A program made the position numbers and the translations under genes. From contig NZ_JANZLA010000006.1 of NCBI RefSeq assembly GCF_025770785.1, positions 124,001 to 188,000 of the forward strand: a stretch of 64,000 bases of DNA, in the 5' to 3' direction. This DNA is from Cellulomonas sp. SG140. GTDB lineage: Bacteria > Actinomycetota > Actinomycetes > Actinomycetales > Cellulomonadaceae. Shown here piece after piece: positions 42,901 through 50,223 of this stretch (position 1 is its first letter; the number at the start of each line of letters is the position of its first letter). A model generated the notes under the pieces. It saw only the letters and a program-made list of their open reading frames with translations, ran no database searches and was not told the origin of the DNA.

Positions 42901-43769
42901 GCACCGTGACGACGACCCCGCAGACGACCCCGGCAGCCGAGCCCACGTCGTCACTGCGGCTGAGCCCGCTGCACGTGCTGCGCTCCGAGTGGCTGAAGTT
43001 CTGGACGGTGCGGTCGACCTACTGGACGTTGGCCCTGACCGCCGTCGTGTTCATCGGGCTCGTGACGCTCGTCTCCTTCGGGCTGCGCAGCTCGAACGTG
43101 ACGGGCGACCAGCTGAGCGGCACGCAGATGGCGCTGCTGCCGCTGAACGCGGGGGCCCAGCTCGCGCTGATCCCGCTGGCGGTCCTCGGCGTGCTCACCG
43201 TCACGTCCGAGTACAGCACCGGCATGATCCGCGCCAGCCTGACCGCCGTCCCCACGCGTCTGCCGGTGCTGTGGGCCAAGGCCGTCGTCGTGGCCGTGGT
43301 GACGCTCGTGCTCACCCTCGTCACGGTGCTGACCAGCGCGGCGCTGGCCTCGGCGATCCTGCACTCGAAGGGAGGCAGCCTGGACGCCGGCGACCCGCAG
43401 GTGCAGCGCATCGTGCTGGGCACAGCGCTGTACCTGGCGACGACGACGCTGTTCGCCTTCGCCCTCGGCGCCCTGCTGCGGCACTCGGCGGCGGCGCTCG
43501 GCGTGGTGCTGACGCTGCTGCTGGTGATCGAGAACGCGATCAACGTGCTCGCCCAGGTCGTGTGGAAGTGGCTGCAGCACGTGACGCCGTTCCTGCCCGC
43601 CTCGGCCGGCAGCCGGCTGACCATGACGGAGCAGCAGATCACGGCGACCAACGACGCGAACCTCTACCACGTGCACCTGACCGCCTGGCAGGGCTACGGC
43701 GTGCTCGTCGTGTGGGTGGTGGTCATCCTCGCGTTCGCGGCGGTCCGGCTGCGCTCGCGCGACGCCTGA
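42897..43769 (+). CDS. ABC-2 type exporter permease
   Basis: A 290-residue membrane subunit with about six helices. A soluble N-terminus (about 35 residues, Thr/Pro-rich) leads to LRSEWLKFWTVRSTYW, the common ABC-2 permease entrance, then YWTLALTAVVFIGLV and the conserved TSEYSTGMIRASLTAVPTR segment. The late motif FLPASAGSRL precedes the last helix. It overlaps the ATPase gene by ATGA. Substrate unknown; relatives move antibiotics, lipids or Na+ (NatB-like). Confidence 0.9.
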   Translation: MSTVTTTPQTTPAAEPTSSLRLSPLHVLRSEWLKFWTVRSTYWTLALTAVVFIGLVTLVSFGLRSSNVTGDQLSGTQMALLPLNAGAQLALIPLAVLGVLTVTSEYSTGMIRASLTAVPTRLPVLWAKAVVVAVVTLVLTLVTVLTSAALASAILHSKGGSLDAGDPQVQRIVLGTALYLATTTLFAFALGALLRHSAAALGVVLTLLLVIENAINVLAQVVWKWLQHVTPFLPASAGSRLTMTEQQITATNDANLYHVHLTAWQGYGVLVVWVVVILAFAAVRLRSRDA

Positions 43770-43777
43770 CCGGCACC

Positions 43778-43794
43778 ACCGAGCGGCTCTCGGT
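43778..43794. terminator. short hairpin between convergent ABC permease and MFS genes
   Basis: ACCGAG at 43778-43783 pairs with CTCGGT at 43789-43794 across a 5-nt loop; its last base is the first of the MFS stop triplet on the plus strand. Confidence 0.4.
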
Positions 43795-45032
43795 CAGAGC
43801 TCGCCCATCGCCTCTTCCGGGCTCAGCTCGGCGGCCCGCGCCCGGTTGTTCCAGCGCGACCACAGCACCCGCTCGCCCACCGCGCGCGCCATCACGTGGC
43901 TCGTCAGCGCGAACACGACCAGACCCACGCCGAGCACGACGACGGCCACCCAGAACGGGGCCTTGAGCCCGGAGTGCTCGGCGACCAGGCCGGAGATCAC
44001 CGGCGCCGGCGCGGCGAAACCCCACCGCACCAGGTTGAACGCCCCGGTGGTGGAGCGACGGTCCGGCAGGCCGGTGGCCAGCGCCAGGTCGGTGAGGTTG
44101 GCGTTGCAGATGCCCATGCAGACGCCGGCCAGCACCAGCACCACGATCGACACCGCGGTGGTGGTCGACAGCGCGAGGCCGACGAGGCAGCCGGCCAGCA
44201 CCAGCACGGCCAGCCCGACGGTCGCCACCGCGCCGATGCGGTGCGCCAGGCGGTGGCCGACCACCAGGATGCCGAACGCGAGGCCGATGCCCCAGGCGGT
44301 GAACACGAGGCCGAGCGGCACCACGGACAGCCGCAGGGCGACGGGCGTGTAGCCGAGCACGACGAAGAATGCGAAGTTGTAGGTCGCCGTCAGCACGCAC
44401 AGGGCGATGAACGCGGGCTTGCGGTAGGAGGCCACCACGTCTGCGAACCGCAGCCGGGACGGCCGCTCGTCGGGGTCTCGCAGCCGGGACACCGACATGA
44501 CGGCAGCCGCGACCATCAGCACGCCGCACGCCAGGAACGGCACGCGCCAGCTGATCCTGCCGAGCAGCCCGCCGATCAGCGGTCCGACGGCGAACCCGAG
44601 GCCGACGCACGTCTCGAAGAGCTCGACCACCCACTCGCTCTGCCGGGCGAGCGCCACGAGCAGGCTCATCGCCGTCGCGAAGAACATGGCGTTGCCCAGG
44701 CCCCACAGGCCACGGAGGGCCGCGAGCTGCCCGATGCCACCGACCGCCGACGCCGCCAGCGCGGCGACCGCCACGACCGAGACCCCGGCGGTGAGCACCT
44801 TCTTGTACCCGAACCGCCCGGTGGACATCACCGCCGGCACCATGCCGAGGGCCATCACGGCGATGTAGGCCGTGAACAGCAGCTCGATCTGCCACGTGGA
44901 AGCGCCCAGCGAGCTGCCGATGACGGGCAGGATGGGATCGACCACGGCGATGCCCGCGATCGCGAAGAAGGCGGTCAGCGCGGTGGCGTAGATGGCGGTG
45001 CGGTGCGGTTCGTCGCGAGTGGCGGCGCTCAT
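43794..45032 (-). CDS. MFS multidrug transporter (12 TM)
   Basis: A 412-residue MFS permease of the DHA1-like type. Helix 1 contains AGIAVVDPILPVIGSSLGAS; motif A is altered to VMSTGRFGYKKVL; FVVLGYTPVALRLSV and LVRWGFAAPAPVISGL are later helices. Twelve helices with a central charged loop (SVSRLRDPDERPSRLRF). It is transcribed divergently from a MarR gene that begins 112 bp away, and the shared region holds a TGTATG/CATACA dyad, so MarR control is likely. Substrate unknown; the arrangement is typical of a drug- or phenolic-inducible efflux pump. Confidence 0.92.
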   Translation of the reverse strand: MSAATRDEPHRTAIYATALTAFFAIAGIAVVDPILPVIGSSLGASTWQIELLFTAYIAVMALGMVPAVMSTGRFGYKKVLTAGVSVVAVAALAASAVGGIGQLAALRGLWGLGNAMFFATAMSLLVALARQSEWVVELFETCVGLGFAVGPLIGGLLGRISWRVPFLACGVLMVAAAVMSVSRLRDPDERPSRLRFADVVASYRKPAFIALCVLTATYNFAFFVVLGYTPVALRLSVVPLGLVFTAWGIGLAFGILVVGHRLAHRIGAVATVGLAVLVLAGCLVGLALSTTTAVSIVVLVLAGVCMGICNANLTDLALATGLPDRRSTTGAFNLVRWGFAAPAPVISGLVAEHSGLKAPFWVAVVVLGVGLVVFALTSHVMARAVGERVLWSRWNNRARAAELSPEEAMGEL

Positions 45033-45091
45033 GCGGCTCCTTGTGGGGGACGGTGGTGCGCACCTCGTCGTGCGGCCGGTGCATCGATTGC

Positions 45092-45123
45092 TGTATGCAC
45101 CAGTGATTTACTTGTACCATACA
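45092..45123. promoter_or_regulatory. candidate MarR operator in the MFS/marR divergent region
   Basis: TGTATG at 45092-45097 and CATACA at 45118-45123 are perfect complements; with partial symmetry inward (CACCA against TGTAC) they span 32 bp between the divergent MFS (45032) and MarR (45145) starts. AT content is high compared with the surroundings, as expected for the shared promoters. Confidence 0.6.
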
Positions 45124-45144
45124 CCTGGTTCAGGGGGATGTGTC

Positions 45145-45615
45145 ATGACGGCAACGGCCCAGACGGCCCAGAGGTCCGACGACCGGATCGGGCGCATCGA
45201 GACCGAGGTGGCGCTGCTGCTGCGTCTCTCGGACCGGAACCGTCGCCGCTCCCGCCTGATGGACGGGACCCTCGAGCGGTCCGCCTACCTCGCCCTGCGG
45301 CTGCTGGAGTCGAACGGACCCTCCACCATCACCCGCATCGCGGAGGAGCTGCGGCTCGACGGGTCGACGGTGACCCGGCAGGTCGTCGCGATGGAGGAGG
45401 CCGGCCACGTCCGCCGCGGCAAGGACCCGCGCGACGGACGGCACCAGGTGATCTCCGCGACGTCGGAGGGTCTCGACGCGCTCGCACGCACCCGGGCGGC
45501 GCGCAACGCCGTCTACCACGAGGTGCTGTCGACCTGGTCCGAGGAGGACCTCGGCACGCTGGCGCACATGCTGCGACGGCTCAACGCAGACCTCGACGCG
45601 CACCTGGACTCCTGA
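45145..45615 (+). CDS. MarR family transcriptional regulator
   Basis: A 156-residue winged-helix dimer. The DNA-binding core is YLALRLLESNGPSTITRIAE, LRLDGSTVTRQVVAMEEAGHV and the wing RRGKDPRDGRHQVISATSEG, where DPRDGR is the typical wing loop. N- and C-terminal helices form the dimer and ligand pocket. ATG at 45145 has GGGGGA 4-9 nt upstream. It is divergent from an MFS pump across a dyad and probably represses both genes until a small phenolic or drug ligand binds; this role is inferred from context. Confidence 0.94.
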   Translation: MTATAQTAQRSDDRIGRIETEVALLLRLSDRNRRRSRLMDGTLERSAYLALRLLESNGPSTITRIAEELRLDGSTVTRQVVAMEEAGHVRRGKDPRDGRHQVISATSEGLDALARTRAARNAVYHEVLSTWSEEDLGTLAHMLRRLNADLDAHLDS

Positions 45616-45663
45616 GCCCCGAACCGCACCCGCGCGGCCGCGTCCTCCGCTACCGTCCGCCCC

Positions 45664-46083
45664 ATGCTGCGCGTGCTGCCGTTCGCCCTGGACCTGGCGC
45701 TGCTCGTCTTCTGCCTGATCGACTGCATCCAGGCCGACCCGGGCGCCGTCCGGAACCTGCCCAAGGGTGGCTGGATCGTCCTCATCCTGCTGTTCCCGCT
45801 GGTCGGCGGCGTCGCCTGGCTCGTGGCGGGCAGGCCGGTCGGGCCGGGGCCACGTCGCGTCCCCTGGCCGTCGACCGCCACGGCCGGCTTCCCGGAGTAC
45901 GAGCGGCCCCGCCCCGTCGCACCCGACGACGACCCGGCGTTCCTCGCCGGGATCGCCGAGTCGAACGCCGAGCACGAGAAGCTGCTGCGCGCCTGGGAGG
46001 ACCGGCTGCGCGAGCGCGAGCGCCGTCTGGCTGAGCGGGACGATGACGACCGGGGCACCCCTCCGCCCGCCGCGGACCACTGA
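45664..46083 (+). CDS. PLD-nuclease-N-terminal-domain (PLDc_N) membrane protein
   Basis: A 139-residue protein with two N-terminal membrane helices (PFALDLALLVFCLIDCIQAD and GGWIVLILLFPLVGGVAWLV), the PLDc_N module found in free-standing form in actinobacteria. A conserved RNLPKGGW loop joins the helices. The cytoplasmic remainder holds a charged coiled-coil (EHEKLLRAWEDRLRERERRL) and an acidic tail. Function unknown; the phospholipase D catalytic domain is absent. ATG at 45664. Confidence 0.88.
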   Translation: MLRVLPFALDLALLVFCLIDCIQADPGAVRNLPKGGWIVLILLFPLVGGVAWLVAGRPVGPGPRRVPWPSTATAGFPEYERPRPVAPDDDPAFLAGIAESNAEHEKLLRAWEDRLRERERRLAERDDDDRGTPPPAADH

Positions 46084-46109
46084 GTCCCACGCGCCCCTGA
46101 CCAGCCGCG

Positions 46110-46520
46110 CTACGCGGTCCCCGCGTCCGGACGCGCCGCCTCGTCGGACGTCAGCAGGATGACGTTGCCGTCCGGGTCGTCCACCATCGCCGCATAGGGC
46201 CCGGCGGTCTGGGTCGGGGCCATCCGCCCGTGGTAGCCGGCCCCGGTGAGCCGGGCCCACTCAGCGTCGACCGCGGCGTCGTCACCGGCGTAGAACTCCA
46301 CCAGCTGCTGGTAACCGCGCTCCGGGCGTGCCCAGTCCGGGTCGTACCGTGCCGCGAACGACTCGGTGAGCACCAGCTTGGCGCCGTGCCCGAGCCGGCA
46401 GATCGACACCGGGCGATCCGGCCGCGGGTCCGGGACGTCCAGCCCGAGCAGCCGGTAGAAGTCGATGGAGCGCCGCAGGTCGCGGACCTCGAGGACGAGC
46501 ATCGCGAACGTGAGACTCAT
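46110..46520 (-). CDS. VOC family protein (bleomycin-resistance/glyoxalase-like)
   Basis: A 136-residue single VOC domain: FAMLVLEVRDLRRSIDFYRL begins the fold, and PYAAMVDDPDGNVILL ends it. VLTESFAARYDPDW and LTGAGYHGRMAPTQT resemble dimeric bleomycin-type binding proteins more than glyoxalase I, since the metal ligands are not obvious. ATG at 46520; an upstream GTG-type extension to 46571 is outside the fold and was not chosen. It stands alone between the PLDc_N gene and the tRNA. Confidence 0.85.
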   Translation of the reverse strand: MSLTFAMLVLEVRDLRRSIDFYRLLGLDVPDPRPDRPVSICRLGHGAKLVLTESFAARYDPDWARPERGYQQLVEFYAGDDAAVDAEWARLTGAGYHGRMAPTQTAGPYAAMVDDPDGNVILLTSDEAARPDAGTA

Positions 46521-46604
46521 CCGGCGACCGTCCCACCGGGGTCCGACAACCAGCGCCCCGTGCGGCCGCATGGGGCGCCCGGTGCCGCGCGGCGGTGCGC
46601 GCCC

Positions 46605-46681
46605 TGGTGCCCCCGCCGGGACTCGAACCCGGACTGAGCCGGTTTTAAGCCGGCCGCCTCTGCCGGTTGGGCTACGGGGGC
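46605..46681 (-). tRNA. tRNA-Leu(UAA), short variable arm
   Basis: A 74-nt cloverleaf (46608-46681) with an encoded CCA at 46605-46607. Acceptor GCCCCCG/CGGGGGC, anticodon stem GCCGG/CCGGC with loop CTTAAAA (anticodon UAA), T-arm CCGGG-TTCGAGT-CCCGG and discriminator A are all clear; the D stem pairs only three bases. The anticodon reads UUA leucine codons, but the variable region is five nucleotides (TCAGT), while bacterial tRNA-Leu normally has a long class II arm. Either this is an actinobacterial short form or the identity is not leucine. Structure is firm, identity less so. Confidence 0.85.
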
Positions 46682-46724
46682 GCGAGCCCCATCGTGCCAG
46701 CCGGCGGCCACCGCGTCGGACGGC

Positions 46725-48167
46725 TCAGCGGGCGCCGGCCACCGACGAGCTCGCCTGCTCCGCTGCCGGCTTCGGCTTCGGCCGCACCGCCGCGGCGCGG
46801 AACTCGGCACGGGGGTCCTGCAGGGCGCCCAGCGAGACGACCTCGCGGCGCAGCAGCAGCGACGACGTCCAGCCCATCATGATCCGGACCTTGCGGTTCA
46901 CCGTCGGCATGGCGAACACGTGGTACGTGCGGTGCAGCACCCAGGCGAGGAACCCGCGCACCTTGATCCTGCCGAACATCTGCGCGACGCCCTTGTACAT
47001 GCCGAGCGAGGCGACGGCGCCGATGTTCTTGTGCTTGTACTCCGTCGGCGGCGCGGAGCTGAGGACACGTGCCAGGTTGTCGCCCAGGTGGTTGCCCTGG
47101 CGCAGCGCGTGCTGGGCGTTCGGCGGGCACGTCTTGCCGGGGTTGACCAGGTCCGGGACCGCCGCGCAGTCACCCGCGGCGTACGCGTCGGGGATGACGT
47201 CGCCGTCCGCGGTGGTCACCTGCAGGTACGCGTTGGTGATGACGCGGCCCGTCTTGTCCAGCGGCAGGTCGGAGTCGGCGAGCACGGGGTTCGCCTTGAC
47301 GCCCGCCGTCCACACGACCGTCTCGGTGTCGAACTCGGTGCCGTCGGACAGCACGATGTGCCCGCCGACGCAGGAGTTGAGGAACGTGGACAGGTAGATC
47401 TCGATGCGGCGCTTGCGCAGCTGCTCCAGGGTGTAGCCGCCGAGCTCCTCGCTGACCTCCGGGAGGATGCGCGGCGAGCCCTCGACCAGGACGAACCGCA
47501 GCTCGTCCTCCTCGACCTGCTTGTAGTGCTGCACCGTGTAGCGCGCCAGGTCCTCGACCTCGGCGAGCGCCTCGACCCCGGCGAAGCCGCCGCCGACGAA
47601 GACGAAGGTCAGCATGCGGCGCCGCAGCTCGGGGTCCCACGTGCTGGCCGCCAGGTCGATCCGGTCGAGCACGTGGTTGCGCAGCGCGATGGCCTCTTCG
47701 ACCGTCTTGAAGCCGATGCCCTCCTCCGCCAGACCGGGGATCGGCAGCGTCCGCGCCACCGAGCCGAGGCCGACGACCAGGTGGTCGTACTGCACCCAGT
47801 ACGGGTCGCCCTCCTCGGGGGTGATCTGCACCCGTCGGCCGCCGTGCTCGATCCGTGTCACCTTGCCCTGCAGGACGTCGACGCCCTTGAGCGCCCGCCG
47901 GTGCGGGGCCACGACGTTGCGCGCGTCGATCGACCCGGCGGCCGCCTCGGGGAGGAACGGCGCGTAGGTCATGTACGAGCGCGGGTCGACGACGACGATC
48001 GCCGCGTCCCGTCGGCCCAGGCGCCGCCGCAGCCGGCGGGCGGTGTACAGCCCCACCGTGCCGCCGCCGAGGATGAGCACCCGAGGCGACTTGCGCGGCT
48101 TGGCCGGACGCGTGGGCGCCTCCGACGGGACCGGTGCGGAACCCTGGACGGCAGCGGGATCGGACAT
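46725..48167 (-). CDS. ndh: type II NADH:quinone oxidoreductase
   Basis: A single-subunit, non-pumping NADH dehydrogenase at the inner membrane face, 480 residues. Two Rossmann folds are visible: FAD-binding VLILGGGTVGLYTARRLRR and VVDPRSYMTYAPFLPEAAAG, and NADH-binding FVFVGGGFAGVEALAEVEDL. The quinone-side DAYAAGDCAAVPDL and CPPNAQHALRQGNHLGDN are typical of NDH-2. The C-terminal FGRIKVRGFLAWVLHRTYH is the amphipathic membrane anchor. ATG at 48167; a GGGAC-N4-GTCCC palindrome lies 17 bp upstream, suggesting redox or oxygen control. The N-terminal 30 residues are Pro-rich and non-conserved. Confidence 0.94.
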   Translation of the reverse strand: MSDPAAVQGSAPVPSEAPTRPAKPRKSPRVLILGGGTVGLYTARRLRRRLGRRDAAIVVVDPRSYMTYAPFLPEAAAGSIDARNVVAPHRRALKGVDVLQGKVTRIEHGGRRVQITPEEGDPYWVQYDHLVVGLGSVARTLPIPGLAEEGIGFKTVEEAIALRNHVLDRIDLAASTWDPELRRRMLTFVFVGGGFAGVEALAEVEDLARYTVQHYKQVEEDELRFVLVEGSPRILPEVSEELGGYTLEQLRKRRIEIYLSTFLNSCVGGHIVLSDGTEFDTETVVWTAGVKANPVLADSDLPLDKTGRVITNAYLQVTTADGDVIPDAYAAGDCAAVPDLVNPGKTCPPNAQHALRQGNHLGDNLARVLSSAPPTEYKHKNIGAVASLGMYKGVAQMFGRIKVRGFLAWVLHRTYHVFAMPTVNRKVRIMMGWTSSLLLRREVVSLGALQDPRAEFRAAAVRPKPKPAAEQASSSVAGAR

Positions 48168-48183
48168 GTCCCAACCGTAAACC

Positions 48184-48197
48184 GGGACTTTCGTCCC
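48184..48197. promoter_or_regulatory. DosR/DevR-like palindrome upstream of ndh
   Basis: GGGAC at 48184-48188 and GTCCC at 48193-48197 flank TTTC on the plus strand (GAAA on the coding strand). This matches the core of the mycobacterial DosR box (GGGAC-TWWA-GTCCC) at the arms and three of four central positions. It ends 17 bp before the ndh ATG. No classical ribosome binding site lies between, so the site may overlap the promoter. Confidence 0.5.
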
Positions 48198-48296
48198 CGC
48201 CGAGGCGGCGTCGCGTGATCCTCCGCACAGCGCGCACCCAGGGCCGGCGCAGCAGGGGGACCGGCCCGGTGCGGGTGCCGGTCGAGGGCAGCGCGG

Positions 48297-49229
48297 TCAG
48301 CCCTCGCCGGCAATCACGAGCTGCGGGGCCGGCGCCCCGACGGCGAGCCGGTGGCGACGTTCGACCTGCTGGCCCCAGGTGGTGGACGCGACGATCAGGG
48401 CCGCTCCGACGACGCCGAGCGCCGTCGACGGCTCGCCGCCGAGGCTGACGCCGACCGCGACGGCCCACAGCGGTTCGGTCCCCAGCAGCAGGCTGGCCCG
48501 GCTGGCCGACGTGCGCCGGATGGCCCACGTCTGCGCGAGGAAGGCGAACACACTGCACGCCAGCGCGAGGTAGGCCAGCCGGCTCCAGCCGAGGAGCGAC
48601 AGGTGCGGCACGGTCGAGGCGAGGCGGCCGCCGGCGATGGCGCTGAGGAGCACGGCGCCGACCACGGCCTGCGCCGTGGTGAGCGACAGCGAGCTGTGCT
48701 GCCGGCCGCGGGTGAGCCGACCGATCAGGCTGACGTGCACCGCGCGGACCGCCGCGGCGGCGAGCATCAGCAGGTCGCCCAGCGTCGGAGCGCGGAAGCC
48801 GCGACCGGACACCAGCAGCGCCACGCCCAGCACGGCGAGGACCGCGGCGACGAAGAACGGCACCGGCAGCCAGGCGCGCGACCACAGGCTCTCCAGGACC
48901 GGGGTGACGACGATGGTCAGGCTGATGATCAGACCGGCGTTGGTGGCCGACGTCGCCGCGACGCCGAAGGTCTCGAGGGTGAGCACCGCGGCCTGGGTGC
49001 AGCCCAGCAGCATGCCGGTGCACAGCTCGGCGCCGCGCGGAAGCGGCATGCGGCGCGCCATGCCCACCGCCGCGAGCGCGACTGCCGAGATCACGTAGCG
49101 CAGCGCCAGGACGACGACGACCGGGGCCACCGCGGTCAGCTCCTTCGCCACCAGGTAGCTGCTGCCCCAAACGAGCGCGACGCCCAGCAGCACTGCGTCG
49201 ACGGCCGAGCGGGACCGAGTGGTGAGCAC
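48297..49229 (-). CDS. EamA/DMT family transporter
   Basis: A 310-residue permease with ten helices in two EamA repeats. Early motifs are LGVALVWGSSYLVAKE and LRYVISAVALAAVG; the second repeat starts near LMLAAAAVRAVHVSLIG, and SRASLLLGTEPLWAVAVG is the conserved EPLWA element. Such proteins export amino acids or metabolites; no substrate can be read here. The start is GTG at 49229, divergent from a LysR gene 71 bp away that probably controls it. The C-terminus is a short hydrophilic tail. Confidence 0.9.
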   Translation of the reverse strand: MLTTRSRSAVDAVLLGVALVWGSSYLVAKELTAVAPVVVVLALRYVISAVALAAVGMARRMPLPRGAELCTGMLLGCTQAAVLTLETFGVAATSATNAGLIISLTIVVTPVLESLWSRAWLPVPFFVAAVLAVLGVALLVSGRGFRAPTLGDLLMLAAAAVRAVHVSLIGRLTRGRQHSSLSLTTAQAVVGAVLLSAIAGGRLASTVPHLSLLGWSRLAYLALACSVFAFLAQTWAIRRTSASRASLLLGTEPLWAVAVGVSLGGEPSTALGVVGAALIVASTTWGQQVERRHRLAVGAPAPQLVIAGEG

Positions 49230-49262
49230 CGGACGACCTTCCAGGTCCGGACCATGAAGATC

Positions 49263-49294
49263 AACGATGAGTTTCTGGATCGTTCCTTTAGAAT
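49263..49294. promoter_or_regulatory. LysR-type operator and -10 box in the divergent region
   Basis: AACGAT at 49263-49268 and ATCGTT at 49279-49284 form a dyad with a 10-nt centre; a wider pair ATGAAG/CTTCAT (49254-49259, 49297-49302) surrounds it. TAGAAT at 49289-49294 is a near-consensus -10 that would start RNA at 49301, the A of the lysR ATG. Confidence 0.5.
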
Positions 49295-49300
49295 CGCTTC

Positions 49301-50203
49301 ATGGATCTGCGCCAGCTCGCCGTTCTCCGGGAGCTCGGCGACCGCGGCAGCGTGACCGCGGTCGCCGCCGCGCTCTTCGTCACCCCGTCGGCGGTGTCGC
49401 AGCAGCTGGCCGCCCTGCAGCGCAGCGCCGCGGTCGCGCTCACCGAGCGCCGCGGTCGCACGCTCGTCCTGACGGACGCCGGGCGCGCCCTCGCGGCAGC
49501 CGCCGCCGACGTCGCCACCGCTCTGGCCCGCGCCGAGCGCGCCGTCGACGAGCACCTGGCGGACCCGCGCGGCACGGTGCGGGTCGCGGCCTTCCACAGC
49601 GCGGCCGCCACCGTGTTCCCGCGACTGCTCCGAGCCGGCGGGGACGCCGTCCTCGAGCTCGCCGACCAGGACGTCGAGCAGGCCCGGTTCCCGGCGCTCA
49701 CCGCCGACCACGACATCGTCATCGCCCACCGCCCCGACCACAGCGCGCCGTGGCCGGCGGGCACGTCGGTGACCCCGCTCCTGCACGAGCCCCTCGACGT
49801 CGCCCTCCCCGTGGGTCATCCGCTCGCCGGCCGAGCCGAGCTGTCCGTGGCGGACGTCGGCGACGAGCCGTGGATCGCGGTGCAGAGCGGCTACCCGCTG
49901 CTCGGGTCCCTCGAGGCGATCGCCGCCGCCGCAGGCCGGCCGGCGCAGCTCCGCCACCGGATCAACGACTTCACCGTCGCGGCCGCCGTCGTCGCAGCGG
50001 GCGGCGGCATCGCGCTGATGCCCCGCTACACCGCACCGGTCCGGCCGGACCTGGTGCTCCGTCCGCTGCGCGACCTGCACGTCGCCCGGCGCGTCGACGC
50101 CCTGGTGCGACCGGAACGCACCCTGCGCAGATCCGTGAGCAGCACGCTCGGCGCGATCCGCGACATCGCCAGCCGGCTGACCGAGGCCGCCGACAGGCCG
50201 TGA
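49301..50203 (+). CDS. LysR family transcriptional regulator
   Basis: A 300-residue LysR-type regulator. The N-terminal winged helix is MDLRQLAVLRELGDRGSVTA through LFVTPSAVSQQLAALQRS; the linker helix spans about 60-90, and the periplasmic-binding-like effector domain about 90-290 (VRVAAFHSAAATVFPRLL, IAVQSGYPLL, VVAAGGGIALMPRY). ATG at 49301 has no ribosome binding site and lies 7 bp after a TAGAAT box, so the mRNA is probably leaderless. It is divergent from the EamA gene and likely activates or represses it. The stop codon is the loop of a hairpin. Confidence 0.93.
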   Translation: MDLRQLAVLRELGDRGSVTAVAAALFVTPSAVSQQLAALQRSAAVALTERRGRTLVLTDAGRALAAAAADVATALARAERAVDEHLADPRGTVRVAAFHSAAATVFPRLLRAGGDAVLELADQDVEQARFPALTADHDIVIAHRPDHSAPWPAGTSVTPLLHEPLDVALPVGHPLAGRAELSVADVGDEPWIAVQSGYPLLGSLEAIAAAAGRPAQLRHRINDFTVAAAVVAAGGGIALMPRYTAPVRPDLVLRPLRDLHVARRVDALVRPERTLRRSVSSTLGAIRDIASRLTEAADRP

Positions 50204-50209
50204 CGGCCT
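50195..50209. terminator. hairpin around the lysR stop codon
   Basis: AGGCCG at 50195-50200 pairs with CGGCCT at 50204-50209, and the loop is the TGA stop itself. It may terminate the gene or the convergent CorC-like gene ending at 50224. Confidence 0.4.
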
Positions 50210-50223
50210 AGCCGGTCGAGCGC

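Noticed and set aside
46605..46681. tRNA as an integration site for a genomic island
   Set aside because: Both flanks are ordinary genes (VOC, ndh), with no integrase, no repeated tRNA 3' end and no phage gene nearby.
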